The position numbers and the translations under genes were made by a program. 23,140 bases of DNA from JOPF133 sp052144935 (GTDB lineage Bacteria > Acidobacteriota > Terriglobia > Bryobacterales > Bryobacteraceae). Within the stretch, counting starts at the first letter, position 1; each line of letters opens with the position of its first letter. The notes beneath the pieces were generated by a model, which did not search any database, was not told the origin of the DNA, and saw only the letters and a program-made list of their open reading frames with translations. The stretch spans positions 1 to 23,140 of the forward strand of contig JBKQPR010000140.1 in NCBI GenBank assembly GCA_052144935.1, written 5' to 3'. Below are positions 1 to 7,787 of this stretch, in pieces.

Positions 1-12
1 CGGCATTTCGCG

Positions 13-37
13 AATTCCTAACCGAAGGTTAGGAATT
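13..37. repeat. perfect 11-bp inverted repeat (hairpin)
   Basis: Bases 13-23 and 27-37 are exact reverse complements separated by the 3-nt loop GAA. No T-run follows, so it is not a textbook Rho-independent terminator. It lies about 70 bp upstream of the first gene and could be the end of an upstream transcription unit or a small repetitive palindrome. Confidence 0.55.
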
Positions 38-105
38 GGCGGAATTCTACAATACGCACCCAGCGCCTGTCAACACGGCGTTTGGCGGCCTCCGGGGAGG
101 CCGGA

Positions 106-909
106 ATGCGCCGGATCCAAGTATTACTGACCTTCTTGATCGGCGGCCCTTATTTTTTCACCGACTTATTAATTCCTCGTATCCACAGTTACGATCTGCT
201 GATGGCCAACGTGGCATTCTACCTGATGTTCTTCCAGGTTCCGCTGGTGGCGGCGCTGGTCTGGGCGTTGTGGGAGCCGCGCATCCGGCCGGCGAGCGTG
301 GCTGTGTGGTCCCTGGCGGCGGGCAACGCATTCGGGTTCGTTTTCTGTTACTCGGGCGGCTCGGATTGGAATCATCTGTTCGATGCGATTCTGGCGCTGG
401 CCTTGATTGCCGGCCTGCTCCTGCCCGGCGTGGAAAAGGCGGTGCAGACGCTGGCCTGGCGGGACGCGGTCTTCACGGTGCTGCTGGTGGTGCCGTTCTT
501 CTACACCTCCTGGATCCTGCTTCTGCAAAGAGTCGGCGACGATGCCGCGGCCCTGCGTGCCATCCCGCAACTGGAGAGGGAATTCTCGGCCGGGGCCGAT
601 TTCCTGCGCTCCCAGCCGGGACCCGCGCTCTGCGAGAATCTCCTGATGTGCTATGCCGCCGGCAAACCGATGACTTACGATAACTTCGCCGTCGAGCAGT
701 TAGTCAAGACCGGCACGCTGCCCGTCGCGCGCCTGCTGCGTATGATAGACGCGCATGAGTATCCTGTCATTCAGCTCGATATCTCCGGCGGAGAGCCGCT
801 CCAGGCCGCCGAGCGGCAGCGCTTCCCGGCCGCGTTTATGGGAGAGTTGCTGGCGCGCTACCAGCCCGTCATGCGGACTTCGAGCTTCACGGTGTTTGTG
901 CCGAAGTAG
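106..909 (+). CDS. multi-pass membrane protein, GT39/PMT-like C-terminal part
   Basis: This 267-residue protein has hydrophobic segments at roughly residues 5-20, 30-55, 65-80, 95-115 and 125-145, followed by a soluble tail of about 115 residues. The tail, with a PALCENLLMCYAAGKP stretch, resembles the C-terminal domain I associate with acidobacterial family-39 (dolichyl-phosphate-mannose-type) glycosyltransferases. The ATG at 106 is chosen because GGGGAGG sits a few bases upstream; a TTG at 82 is possible but lacks such a site. The protein is much shorter than the usual 450-600 residues of GT39 enzymes and lacks an obvious N-terminal catalytic loop. It may therefore be a truncated gene or an independent small membrane protein. 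The family link is a resemblance only. Confidence 0.6.
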   Translation: MRRIQVLLTFLIGGPYFFTDLLIPRIHSYDLLMANVAFYLMFFQVPLVAALVWALWEPRIRPASVAVWSLAAGNAFGFVFCYSGGSDWNHLFDAILALALIAGLLLPGVEKAVQTLAWRDAVFTVLLVVPFFYTSWILLLQRVGDDAAALRAIPQLEREFSAGADFLRSQPGPALCENLLMCYAAGKPMTYDNFAVEQLVKTGTLPVARLLRMIDAHEYPVIQLDISGGEPLQAAERQRFPAAFMGELLARYQPVMRTSSFTVFVPK

Positions 910-1071
910 CGCCCATTTTGACGTGGCGCACGCACTCTTGCGTGCAGCGTCGGCACTCGTGCCGACGCTCTGGGCGCCGCAGGAACGGGCGTCGAGACGA
1001 ATCTCGACACGGCAGGCTGAGAGCCTGGCTGAGAGCCTGCGCCACAAGCTCAGCGCCTCCGCGTCTCCGCG
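910..1071. repeat. cluster of intergenic hairpins between convergent genes
   Basis: Four inverted repeats sit in series. Arms 928-934/939-945 form 7 bp with a 4-nt loop. Arms 946-956/959-969 form 11 bp around 2 nt. Arms 991-997/1002-1008 form 7 bp with a 4-nt loop. Arms 1013-1018/1022-1027 form 6 bp with a 3-nt loop. The 12-mer GCTGAGAGCCTG is tandemly duplicated at 1016-1027 and 1028-1039. A CTCCGCGTCTCCGCG stretch near 1056-1070 resembles the arms of the 19079-19183 inverted repeat. The element separates two converging genes, so it may act as a bidirectional terminator. The composition fits a dispersed repetitive element, which is inference. Confidence 0.6.
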
Positions 1072-2226
1072 TCAAGTCCTTCCATCTGCCCCCCACAGCG
1101 CCCCGCCCGCAGGCTCGGCGCGAATCAGGTGGCGATGCGGGTCGAAGCCGGGCCGGCCCCGATAGTAGCGCTCCTCCAGACCGCGCTGGACGGAAGGCAG
1201 GTCCGCCTTCCGGCAAAACACCACCGCGCATCCTCCGAAGCCGGCGCCGGTCAGGCGCGCTCCCAAGGCTCCCGATTCCATGGCGGCCTCCACCAGGAGG
1301 TCCAATGCCGGGCAACTTACTCGAAGGTGGTCGCGAAGGCTGGCATGGGATTCGCTCAGCAACCGGCCGAACCGCTGGGCCTCTCTTCGCTCGATGGCGG
1401 CGACGGCATCTTTTACCCGCAGCGCCTCGCTCGAAACATGCAGAAAGCTGTCCCGCTCCATGCCGGCATCCAAACGGCCGGCCATTCCCAACCGCATGTC
1501 TTCGGGGTTTTCCCCTCCGAGGCTCTCCAACACTTCCCGATAGGACCGGAATCCCCGCCGTTCCCGCGCGGCGATTCCAGCCGCCCGCCGGGCATTATAT
1601 TCTTCGCGGCGGCGGCCCGATTTCTCGGCGTTTTCGAGACTGTGCGCCACCAGGAAGGCCCAATCCTCGGGAATCGCAATGGGCCGCACGGAAAGCGGCT
1701 CGAATTCGATCAGAGAGGCGCATCCGCTTCTGGACGCCAGCACCGCCGCATGATCCATCCCTCCCCCTCGCGTGCCCACGAACTGTTCGCCTTCCGGCAA
1801 AATCTCCATCAGTTCCTCGAAGGCCGGCGTAAGACGATTGGCCCGCAGCAGGCACAGGGACACGGCGACCAGCAAGGCGGACGAAGAGGCCAGCCCCGCC
1901 GCGGGTGGCACGTCCGACACGATCGAGGCATCGATGCCCACGCCCACGCCCCAGTTCCGGCCGACCGCCTGGGCCGCGGCCCGCACGTAGTTCTCCCAAT
2001 CCCCCGGCGCCGCGCACTCCAAATCCGCGGTCCACTCGAACTGCCGGAAGCCGTATCCCTTACTGGAGACATGGATGCCGCGGTCGGCGCGGGCCCTAAA
2101 CGACACTCGAACCGACCTGCCGATGGCCATCGGAAGCACCGCGAGCGAGTGATAATCGATGTGTTCCCCGATGAGATTGACTCTCGCGGGAACCGAAATC
2201 GAATCATTGCCGTCTGCCTGGGTCAT
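1072..2226 (-). CDS. galactokinase-family (GHMP) sugar kinase
   Basis: The 384-residue protein matches the usual galactokinase length (about 380-390). GHMP kinases transfer the ATP gamma-phosphate to a sugar or small metabolite in the cytoplasm. Visible motifs are the N-terminal galactokinase signature PARVNLIGEHIDY (residues 13-25), the GHMP glycine/serine ATP loop PPAAGLASSSALL, the GGGMD segment carrying the likely catalytic Asp, and the C-terminal GAGFGGCAVVF motif. After the signature the protein reads HSLAVLPMAI where classical GalK has NGGFVLP, so it may phosphorylate a sugar other than galactose. The start is the first Met before the signature and no strong Shine-Dalgarno is seen. It is divergent from the aminotransferase gene with a 39-bp gap, suggesting a shared regulatory region and related function. 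Confidence 0.85.
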   Translation of the reverse strand: MTQADGNDSISVPARVNLIGEHIDYHSLAVLPMAIGRSVRVSFRARADRGIHVSSKGYGFRQFEWTADLECAAPGDWENYVRAAAQAVGRNWGVGVGIDASIVSDVPPAAGLASSSALLVAVSLCLLRANRLTPAFEELMEILPEGEQFVGTRGGGMDHAAVLASRSGCASLIEFEPLSVRPIAIPEDWAFLVAHSLENAEKSGRRREEYNARRAAGIAARERRGFRSYREVLESLGGENPEDMRLGMAGRLDAGMERDSFLHVSSEALRVKDAVAAIERREAQRFGRLLSESHASLRDHLRVSCPALDLLVEAAMESGALGARLTGAGFGGCAVVFCRKADLPSVQRGLEERYYRGRPGFDPHRHLIRAEPAGGALWGADGRT

Positions 2227-2265
2227 GGGTGGTCCATAATAGAGTTTCCGATAAAGATATAGTAC
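2227..2265. promoter_or_regulatory. short AT-rich divergent promoter region
   Basis: This 39-bp gap between two divergent starts is clearly more AT-rich than its surroundings. It holds -10-like hexamers on both strands: TATTAT at 2236-2241 on the minus strand and TATAGT near 2258 on the plus strand. I could not match convincing -35 boxes. Any leader RNAs would be very short. Confidence 0.35.
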
Positions 2266-3648
2266 ATGGCTAAAGAATACTCGCTCGTTCCCAAGCGCGT
2301 CCCGCCGGTGGAAACCCGATTCCGCCGGATCGTCACCGAATTCCCCGTGCCCGAGTCGATTCCGATTCTCCAGAAGCTGCAGGCGTACGAACCGGTGGCC
2401 ATGCGCGGCCAGCCGCCGGTGGTATGGGACCGCGCCGAAGGGTTTCAGGTCTATGACGCCTGGGGCAACCAGTGGATCGACTGGTCGTCCGGCGTGCTGA
2501 TTGCGAACGCCGGGCATGGCCGCGCGGAGATCGCCCAAGCCATCGAGCGCCAGGCTTCTTCCGGACTCCTCACCAACTACTGCTTTCCGAGCGAGATCCG
2601 GGCGCGGCTGGTGGAAAGAATGGCCAGCCTCCTGCCGGAGCCGCTGAAGAAGGTCTTCCTGCTGACCACGGGTTCGGAGACCGTCGAGTGCGCCATCAAG
2701 CTGTGCCGCAGTTATGGAGCCGCGGTGGGCGGGCGCAACAAGCACGTGATCGTCTCCTACGACAAGAGTTTTCACGGCCGCACGCTGGGGTCGCAGCAGG
2801 CCGGCGGCATTCCGGCGCTGAAGGAATGGATCGTCAATCTGGACCGTGGTTTCGTGCAGATTCCCTTTCCGGACTGTTTTCGCACCGCGGACAACTCCTT
2901 TGCCGGTTTCGAAAACGCCCTGCGCGAGCACAATGTCGAGCCGCGCAACGTGGCCGGCGTGATCCTGGAAACCTACCAGGGCGGGAGCGCCGCCTTCGCG
3001 CCCGTGGAATACATGCGGACTTTAAGACAATGGTGTACCGGCCACCAGGCGCTGCTGGTGTGCGACGAAGTGCAGGCGGGCTTCGGCCGGACCGGAACGC
3101 TCTGGGGATTCGAGCATTACGGAGTGGTTCCGGACCTGGCGTTATTCGGAAAGGGGATGGCCAGCTCGCTGCCCATCGCCGCGGTGGCCGGACGGCCGGA
3201 CGTGATGGACCTGCAACCTGCGGGCAGCATGACCTCGACCCACACGGGCAATCCGGTCTGCTGCGCGGCGGCGCTGGCGTCCATCCAACTGATCCTCGCC
3301 GAGGACCTCGCCGGGAATTCCGCGCGCATGGGCGCCGTGCTGCACGATCTGCTGCGCGCGCTGGCGTCGCGCGTCCCGCAGATCGGCCGGGTGGACGGCA
3401 AGGGGCTGGTCGCGGGTGTGGCGTGCGTGATTCCGGGAACTCGTGAGCCGGACGGCGGCCTGGCATTCGAGGTGGTCGGGCGGTGCGCGGAGAAGGGCGT
3501 CCTGATGTTCAGTCCCGTCGGGTATGGCGGCGGCACTGTGAAGATCTCTCCGCCGCTGGTGATCCACGAAGCGGCCATTCGCGAGAGTGTCGCGGTGCTC
3601 GAGGAGGCCTTCGCAGAGATCCTCCGGCAGAGAGCGCGAGCGGCCTAG
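2266..3648 (+). CDS. class-III PLP-dependent aminotransferase
   Basis: This 460-residue protein belongs to the acetylornithine/ornithine/4-aminobutyrate aminotransferase family (fold type I, cytoplasmic). The motif LLTTGSETVECAIKLCRSYGA-type segment provides the phosphate-binding GSE region. SFHGRTLG is the aromatic/His motif that stacks on PLP. LVCDEVQAGFGRTGTLWGFE carries the Asp that contacts the pyridine nitrogen. LFGKGMASSLPIAA carries the Schiff-base Lys, and THTGNPVCCAAAL is the conserved C-terminal-side motif. The motifs place the family firmly but not the amino donor or acceptor. A dehydrogenase gene starts 2 bp after the stop, so the two are almost certainly cotranscribed. A sugar kinase is divergent. 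The pair could interconvert a keto-sugar and an amino-sugar or process an amino acid; that is inference. Confidence 0.88.
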   Translation: MAKEYSLVPKRVPPVETRFRRIVTEFPVPESIPILQKLQAYEPVAMRGQPPVVWDRAEGFQVYDAWGNQWIDWSSGVLIANAGHGRAEIAQAIERQASSGLLTNYCFPSEIRARLVERMASLLPEPLKKVFLLTTGSETVECAIKLCRSYGAAVGGRNKHVIVSYDKSFHGRTLGSQQAGGIPALKEWIVNLDRGFVQIPFPDCFRTADNSFAGFENALREHNVEPRNVAGVILETYQGGSAAFAPVEYMRTLRQWCTGHQALLVCDEVQAGFGRTGTLWGFEHYGVVPDLALFGKGMASSLPIAAVAGRPDVMDLQPAGSMTSTHTGNPVCCAAALASIQLILAEDLAGNSARMGAVLHDLLRALASRVPQIGRVDGKGLVAGVACVIPGTREPDGGLAFEVVGRCAEKGVLMFSPVGYGGGTVKISPPLVIHEAAIRESVAVLEEAFAEILRQRARAA

Positions 3649-3650
3649 CG

Positions 3651-4886
3651 ATGCAGCCGCAAGTGCTCATCGTGGGGGCCGGCATGATCGTGCACGATCA
3701 GCTTCTGCCCTCTCTTTACCATATGCAGCGGCAGGGCAGGATCGGCGAAATCTCGATTTGCGCGCAGCACGGCCGGAGTGTGCAGGCGCTCGGGGCGGCT
3801 GCCGATCTGGCCGAGGCGTTTCGCGGCCAGTCGTTCCGCGCGTTTCCCGCCGGGGCCGATCGGGACCGCCCGCAGCCCGATCTTTTCCGCGAAGCGATTG
3901 CCCGCATGACGCCGCGCAACATCGTGGTGGCCGCGGTTCCGGACCAGCTTCATTTCGAGGTCGTCATGACGGCGCTCGGCCACGACCAGCACGTCTGCGC
4001 GGTCAAGCCGCTGGTGCTGAAACATGCGCAGGCGCTGCAAATCGCGGACGAGGCCTGGCGGCGGGGCCTGACGGTGGGAGTGGAATACCACAAGCGATTC
4101 GACGGCCGCAGCCTGATGGCGCGCCGCAAATATCGCGACGGGCTGTTCGGCGAATTCCGTCTGGGAACCGCCTGCCTGCTGGAGAAGTGGTATTACCGCC
4201 ATTCCAATTTCCAGAACTGGATGACCACCGAAAACTCCGATGCATTCACCTATATCGGTTGTCACTATGTGGACCTGGTCCACTTCATCACCGGCCTGCA
4301 GCCGGCGGCCGTTTCCGTGTATGGAATCCCCGAGCGGTTCCCCAATGGAAGGGAGGGTTTCCTGTGGACCGATGCGCGCGTGATCTGGAATAACGGCGCA
4401 TGCCTGAACGTGCAGAACGCGCTGGGGTTTCCGGATGCGGCTCCGGGCAGCAACACGCAGGGACTGGTCCTCTATTGCAAAGGCGAGTCGGATGGAGCGC
4501 TGATCGCGCATTCCGACCAATATCGCGGCTTGCAATACTGCTACACGCGGAAGAGCGGCGGGGCGGGAGCCACGGTTTACGCGGAACCCAGTCCGGATTA
4601 TTTCCAGTACGTCGACCTGGGAGGAGGCGGCCTGGTGCCGGTGGGATACGGATACCGGTCCGTGGAGTACATCGTGGAAAGCTGCATCCGCGTGGAAGTG
4701 GAAGGCGGGGATCTGGCGGGCCGGCAGCGGATGTTGCGCGCGATCGACAGCGCCGGCGTGATGGCAACGCCGCGGAACAGCAGTTACAACGAACTGGTGA
4801 TCGAGGCCGCGCGGGAGTCCATTCTCAACGGCGGGAAGACGGTGGAAATCCGCTCCGGCGGCGCACAACCGACGGCCCCGGTATGA
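3651..4886 (+). CDS. Gfo/Idh/MocA-family oxidoreductase
   Basis: The 411-residue protein begins with a Rossmann motif (QVLIVGAGM, residues 4-12) for NAD(P) binding. Residues 95-120 hold the equivalent of the family EKP motif, but here it reads AVKP, so the usual Glu is replaced by Val while the Lys (119) is kept. HKRFD follows at residues 147-151, and GCHYVDL at 203-209 is the family GxHxxD segment with the likely catalytic His205. These enzymes oxidise or reduce sugars, inositols or related polyols. The length is slightly above the 330-390 usual for the family. ATG 3651 is 2 bp after the aminotransferase stop, and the frame extends further upstream without a good start, so this start is preferred. 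Confidence 0.82.
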   Translation: MQPQVLIVGAGMIVHDQLLPSLYHMQRQGRIGEISICAQHGRSVQALGAAADLAEAFRGQSFRAFPAGADRDRPQPDLFREAIARMTPRNIVVAAVPDQLHFEVVMTALGHDQHVCAVKPLVLKHAQALQIADEAWRRGLTVGVEYHKRFDGRSLMARRKYRDGLFGEFRLGTACLLEKWYYRHSNFQNWMTTENSDAFTYIGCHYVDLVHFITGLQPAAVSVYGIPERFPNGREGFLWTDARVIWNNGACLNVQNALGFPDAAPGSNTQGLVLYCKGESDGALIAHSDQYRGLQYCYTRKSGGAGATVYAEPSPDYFQYVDLGGGGLVPVGYGYRSVEYIVESCIRVEVEGGDLAGRQRMLRAIDSAGVMATPRNSSYNELVIEAARESILNGGKTVEIRSGGAQPTAPV

Positions 4887-4920
4887 AGTAAACTAAGCAT
4901 GGCGTCATAAATCTGCGCAT

Positions 4921-5033
4921 CCGCTCCCTAACGGGGTGCCCCCGGGGCCCGGCTCGGTACGGCCTTCTGAGCCGCGACCGTCAGGGAGCGGTTTGGTACG
5001 GTCGTCTGAGCCGCGACCGTTAGGGAGCGGTTT
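4921..5033. repeat. 39-bp tandem repeat plus inverted copy downstream of the operon
   Basis: Bases 4956-4994 and 4995-5033 are tandem 39-bp units with 3 mismatches. The 14-mer at 4921-4934 is an exact reverse complement of 5018-5031 inside the second unit, so the whole region could fold as a long hairpin. GAGCCGCGACCG is the most recognisable core. I recall this core as a common dispersed intergenic sequence in acidobacterial and other soil genomes, unverified here. It lies between the dehydrogenase stop and the Shine-Dalgarno of the next gene and may attenuate read-through. Confidence 0.65.
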
Positions 5034-5083
5034 GGCGGCCCAGAGAGTAATGGCGCCGCGTTTGGCCTTCGGGAGGAAGACGC

Positions 5084-6217
5084 ATGGCAACCACACAAGC
5101 CGAGCCGGTCGTTCGAACCGGGCAGGCTCCGGCGGGGGGCCCTTTGGGCCCGGCGATGGCGCCCCAACGCTACCTGGCGCTGGACGCCTATCGCGGGTTC
5201 ATCATGTTCATCCTGGTGTCGGGAGGATTCGGTCTGGCGGCCCTGGCGCGAAACCGGCCGGCTTTCGCCTGGATCGCCGGCCAGTTCGACCACCGGCCCT
5301 GGGAATGGATTGCGTTCTGGGATCTCATCCAGCCCGCGTTCATGTTCATGGTCGGGGTGGCCATGCCGTTCGCGCTGGCCGGCCGCATGGCGCAGGGCGC
5401 CACCGGCCGCCAACTCTTCTGGCACGTCTCGGCGCGCAGTTTCCGGCTGATCCTGATGAGCCAGATCCTGATGTCGATCTCGGCCGGACGATTGCACTTC
5501 CAGCTCATCAATGTCCTGGCGCAGATTGGGCTCACTTATTTTCTCTGCTATTTCATCATGCAGATCGAGTTCCGCTGGCAAGCCGCGATCGCCGCCGGCC
5601 TGCTGATCGGGCATTGGGCGCTGTTTGTGGCCTTCCCTGGGACGGAGGGTCCCTTTATGTCGAAGACCACCAACATCGGCGCGGTCATCGATAAGTTCGT
5701 GTTCGGCCATATCAACCCCGGCTACTGGGCCAACCTCAACTTTGTAACCAGCACCGTGACCACGCTATTCGGCGTCTGGACCGGCCGCCTTCTCCAAAGC
5801 CCGCGATCGCACGGCTACAAGATGCAGGTGATGGGGATCTCGGCCATCGCCTGCCTGGCGCTCGGTTTTCTCATTCACCCCTGGAACCCCATCATCAAGC
5901 GGATCTGTACGACTTCGTTTACGATCTACAGCACCGGCTGGGTGCTCCTGATGCTGCTGGCATTCTTTTGGATCGTCGAAGTGAAGGGCTACACCAGGTG
6001 GACCTTTCCGCTGATCGTAATCGGCGCGAACTCCATTTTCATCTACTCGGTGGAAGAAGTTCTACGCTCCTGGCTGAACCGCGCCGTCGGGGTGTTTACT
6101 TTCCGGTTTGCCTTCCTGGGCGATTTCGCGCCCGTCGCCCAAGCCTGTACCGTCCTGCTGGTGATGTGTTACATGTGCTACTGGCTCTATCGGCGCAAGA
6201 TTTTCTTTAAGCTCTGA
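5084..6217 (+). CDS. DUF5009/COG4299 membrane acyltransferase-like protein
   Basis: The 377-residue polytopic membrane protein has about 9-10 hydrophobic segments after a Pro/Gly/Ala-rich N-terminus. The motif LALDAYRGFIMFILVSGG (residues about 29-46) matches the LDxxRG signature shared by YeiB-like proteins and the heparan-alpha-glucosaminide N-acetyltransferase family (COG4299/DUF5009). The QPAFMFMVGVAMPFAL segment also fits. Eukaryotic relatives move acetyl groups across a membrane onto terminal amino-sugars; bacterial members are mostly uncharacterised. GGAGGAAG at about 5072-5079 supports the ATG at 5084. A role acetylating an exported (amino)sugar would suit the neighbouring sugar genes, but this is inference. 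Confidence 0.78.
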   Translation: MATTQAEPVVRTGQAPAGGPLGPAMAPQRYLALDAYRGFIMFILVSGGFGLAALARNRPAFAWIAGQFDHRPWEWIAFWDLIQPAFMFMVGVAMPFALAGRMAQGATGRQLFWHVSARSFRLILMSQILMSISAGRLHFQLINVLAQIGLTYFLCYFIMQIEFRWQAAIAAGLLIGHWALFVAFPGTEGPFMSKTTNIGAVIDKFVFGHINPGYWANLNFVTSTVTTLFGVWTGRLLQSPRSHGYKMQVMGISAIACLALGFLIHPWNPIIKRICTTSFTIYSTGWVLLMLLAFFWIVEVKGYTRWTFPLIVIGANSIFIYSVEEVLRSWLNRAVGVFTFRFAFLGDFAPVAQACTVLLVMCYMCYWLYRRKIFFKL

Positions 6218-6218
6218 A

Positions 6219-6239
6219 GCCGGCGGACCCGGCGGTTTT
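6219..6239 (+). terminator. weak candidate Rho-independent terminator
   Basis: GCCGG (6219-6223) and CCGGC (6229-6233) can pair across a 5-nt loop directly after the stop codon, followed by GGTTTT. The stem is short and the T-run only four bases, so this is a weak call. The position fits the end of the acyltransferase-like gene, which converges with the dual-OB gene. Confidence 0.3.
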
Positions 6240-6357
6240 GGTTCCCCGCGTCCTGATTGTGACTTGCTGGCGTGAGCTGGACGCGCGGTTTCATCGACCA
6301 GATTGCGTCTGCTCTGAAATAGCAGCACCAACTGCGGCGATTGAACCGGCTATTTGG

Positions 6358-7416
6358 TTAGTCCGCAATTTTGCCGAGGCGGATGAGGCGAGACTTGATC
6401 GCTCCCGGCGTGCGGCCGTGAGAGTGTGCGATCGCGGCCATGGTTTCGCCAGCTTCGAACTCGCGCACGAGAATCTCCTCCTCGGCTACGTCCCAAGACT
6501 TGCCCGCTTGGGCCGGCAGTTCACGCCGCCTTTTCGGCGGCGGTCCGCTCTGCAAGGCCGCTGCGGCTGCGCGCAATGCCAAAATCGTGTCCGGATTGGA
6601 GAGGGGACCATCGCCGGGCAAAGACTCGCCAGTGTAAGGGTCGGTTCCGCTTGCCAGAGCCTGAATGATCCAGATGGCCTCACTGGTATCCATGGGCGGC
6701 CCGGACGGTTCGGGCCTCACTGGCCCGGCTAACCGGCAGGGATCGAGCGGCAGGATGCCGGCGACCAGCTTGTAGCAATAGCCGTCCTCCCAGGGGCTGC
6801 CTAAGCTGACGGTCAGCAGAATCTTGAATTCCGCGGCGATGCCGCACGCTGTGACGGGATGCCGGCCTGGCGGCAGGGCGCGAAAGGCGTTGAGCCAAGC
6901 CGGATCGGTGACAGGCAGGCGATACGATGTGCCGTCGAGCTGGAATTGAGCGCTCGCCTTGCGCGCGTTGTAGGGAGTCTGCTCGATTGCCCAGCTCAGG
7001 TTGGCGGGCCGAACTAAACACAGCGAAGAGGTGGCGGGTTCGGCCTCGAACCGGGCGGCGTAGATCTTGTGTGAGTAGTCTCCAAGCAGGGCAGGGCCAT
7101 CGGCGAGATTGGATTCGAGCAGGGCGGCCGATTCCGGGGAGAGACCCCGTGAGATCAATTGCCAGGGCTGGTCCGCGATCAGCCAGTTCTCCGGCTGATG
7201 GGGAGAGGGCGTCCGCTCTATGAATGAAATCCGGATCCGATCGAAGAGTTGCGGGTAACTGCCATCCTGCAGAGCGAAGTAGTCCGGATAAAGCTCACCG
7301 TGCGAGGTCCGCGCGACTGGGCGGATCCATCCTCCGCCATCCAGCCGTAGACCCGCGATACAGGAACCGCGCCACTTGCTGGAATTTGCTAGACAGAGAA
7401 TGTCGAAGACCGGCAT
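6358..7416 (-). CDS. dual OB domain (DuOB) protein with C-terminal Myb/SANT-like HTH
   Basis: This 352-residue protein starts MPVFDILCLANSSKWRG and continues with GGWIRPVAR (residues 28-36), GELYPDY and HQPENWLI (73-80). These are the hallmark stretches of the dual-OB-containing family, which is often discussed with nucleic-acid sensing and conflict systems. Residues about 257-305 carry a DPYTGE-containing linker module rich in Ala and Pro. Residues 306-352 (SWDVAEEEILVREF ... GRTPGAIKSRLIRLGKI) look like a Myb/SANT-type helix-turn-helix. The protein is thus probably a nucleic-acid-binding sensor or regulator. The Met at 7416 is chosen because the family motif begins right there; the frame stays open upstream but the extra residues look non-native. 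A small ORF ends 8 bp upstream, suggesting co-transcription. The family assignment is from recognition of the motifs. Confidence 0.75.
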   Translation of the reverse strand: MPVFDILCLANSSKWRGSCIAGLRLDGGGWIRPVARTSHGELYPDYFALQDGSYPQLFDRIRISFIERTPSPHQPENWLIADQPWQLISRGLSPESAALLESNLADGPALLGDYSHKIYAARFEAEPATSSLCLVRPANLSWAIEQTPYNARKASAQFQLDGTSYRLPVTDPAWLNAFRALPPGRHPVTACGIAAEFKILLTVSLGSPWEDGYCYKLVAGILPLDPCRLAGPVRPEPSGPPMDTSEAIWIIQALASGTDPYTGESLPGDGPLSNPDTILALRAAAAALQSGPPPKRRRELPAQAGKSWDVAEEEILVREFEAGETMAAIAHSHGRTPGAIKSRLIRLGKIAD

Positions 7417-7424
7417 CGTCGAGC

Positions 7425-7589
7425 CTACAGATGCGGAATGTTGGCGTCGCCCCACCTCTCGCATGAGCGTTCGAGGGCTCGGAGAAGCTCCGTTACCTCT
7501 TCCCGGCACGCCACAGCGGCCTCGACAACGTCCTGTCGGAACCTTCCGGCCGTTCTTTCGAACTGGTGAAGGATTTCGGCCATTTCCAT
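7425..7589 (-). CDS. small ORF (54 aa), helical, upstream of the dual-OB gene
   Basis: From ATG 7589 this frame encodes a 54-residue protein rich in Glu, Arg and Ala (MAEILHQFERTAGRFRQ, then VTELLRALERSCERW) that should form one or two amphipathic helices. It ends 8 bp before the dual-OB start, an operon-like arrangement. I do not recognise a family and see no strong Shine-Dalgarno. Support comes from the spacing and protein-like composition. It might be a partner, a leader peptide, or not translated. Confidence 0.45.
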   Translation of the reverse strand: MEMAEILHQFERTAGRFRQDVVEAAVACREEVTELLRALERSCERWGDANIPHL

Positions 7590-7787
7590 GCAAGTTATCT
7601 TATCGCGCCATTTTGCCCGGCGCCCGCGCCTCCGTTCTGGGTTGACGATCCAAGTCCATTCTCCTAAGCTGGGACCGCCTCCGTGTGCCAAGACTATCCC
7701 GAGGCGTGCGGGCAAGGGAACCTCCCTGCCGTCCCGCGTCGAGCGAGGTGTTTCCGTAGCGGCGTTCTGATTTAATAAGTGATTGAG

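Noticed and set aside
918..1832. 304-codon plus-strand frame overlapping the hairpin cluster and the sugar kinase
   Set aside because: The Arg/Pro/Ser-rich product is antisense to the kinase and includes repeat DNA.
3645..4868. 407-codon minus-strand frame opposite the Gfo/Idh/MocA gene
   Set aside because: The plus-strand product has clear Rossmann and GxHxxD motifs; the antisense product has none.
4921..5033. CRISPR array
   Set aside because: There are only two directly abutting 39-bp units with no spacers, and no cas genes are present.
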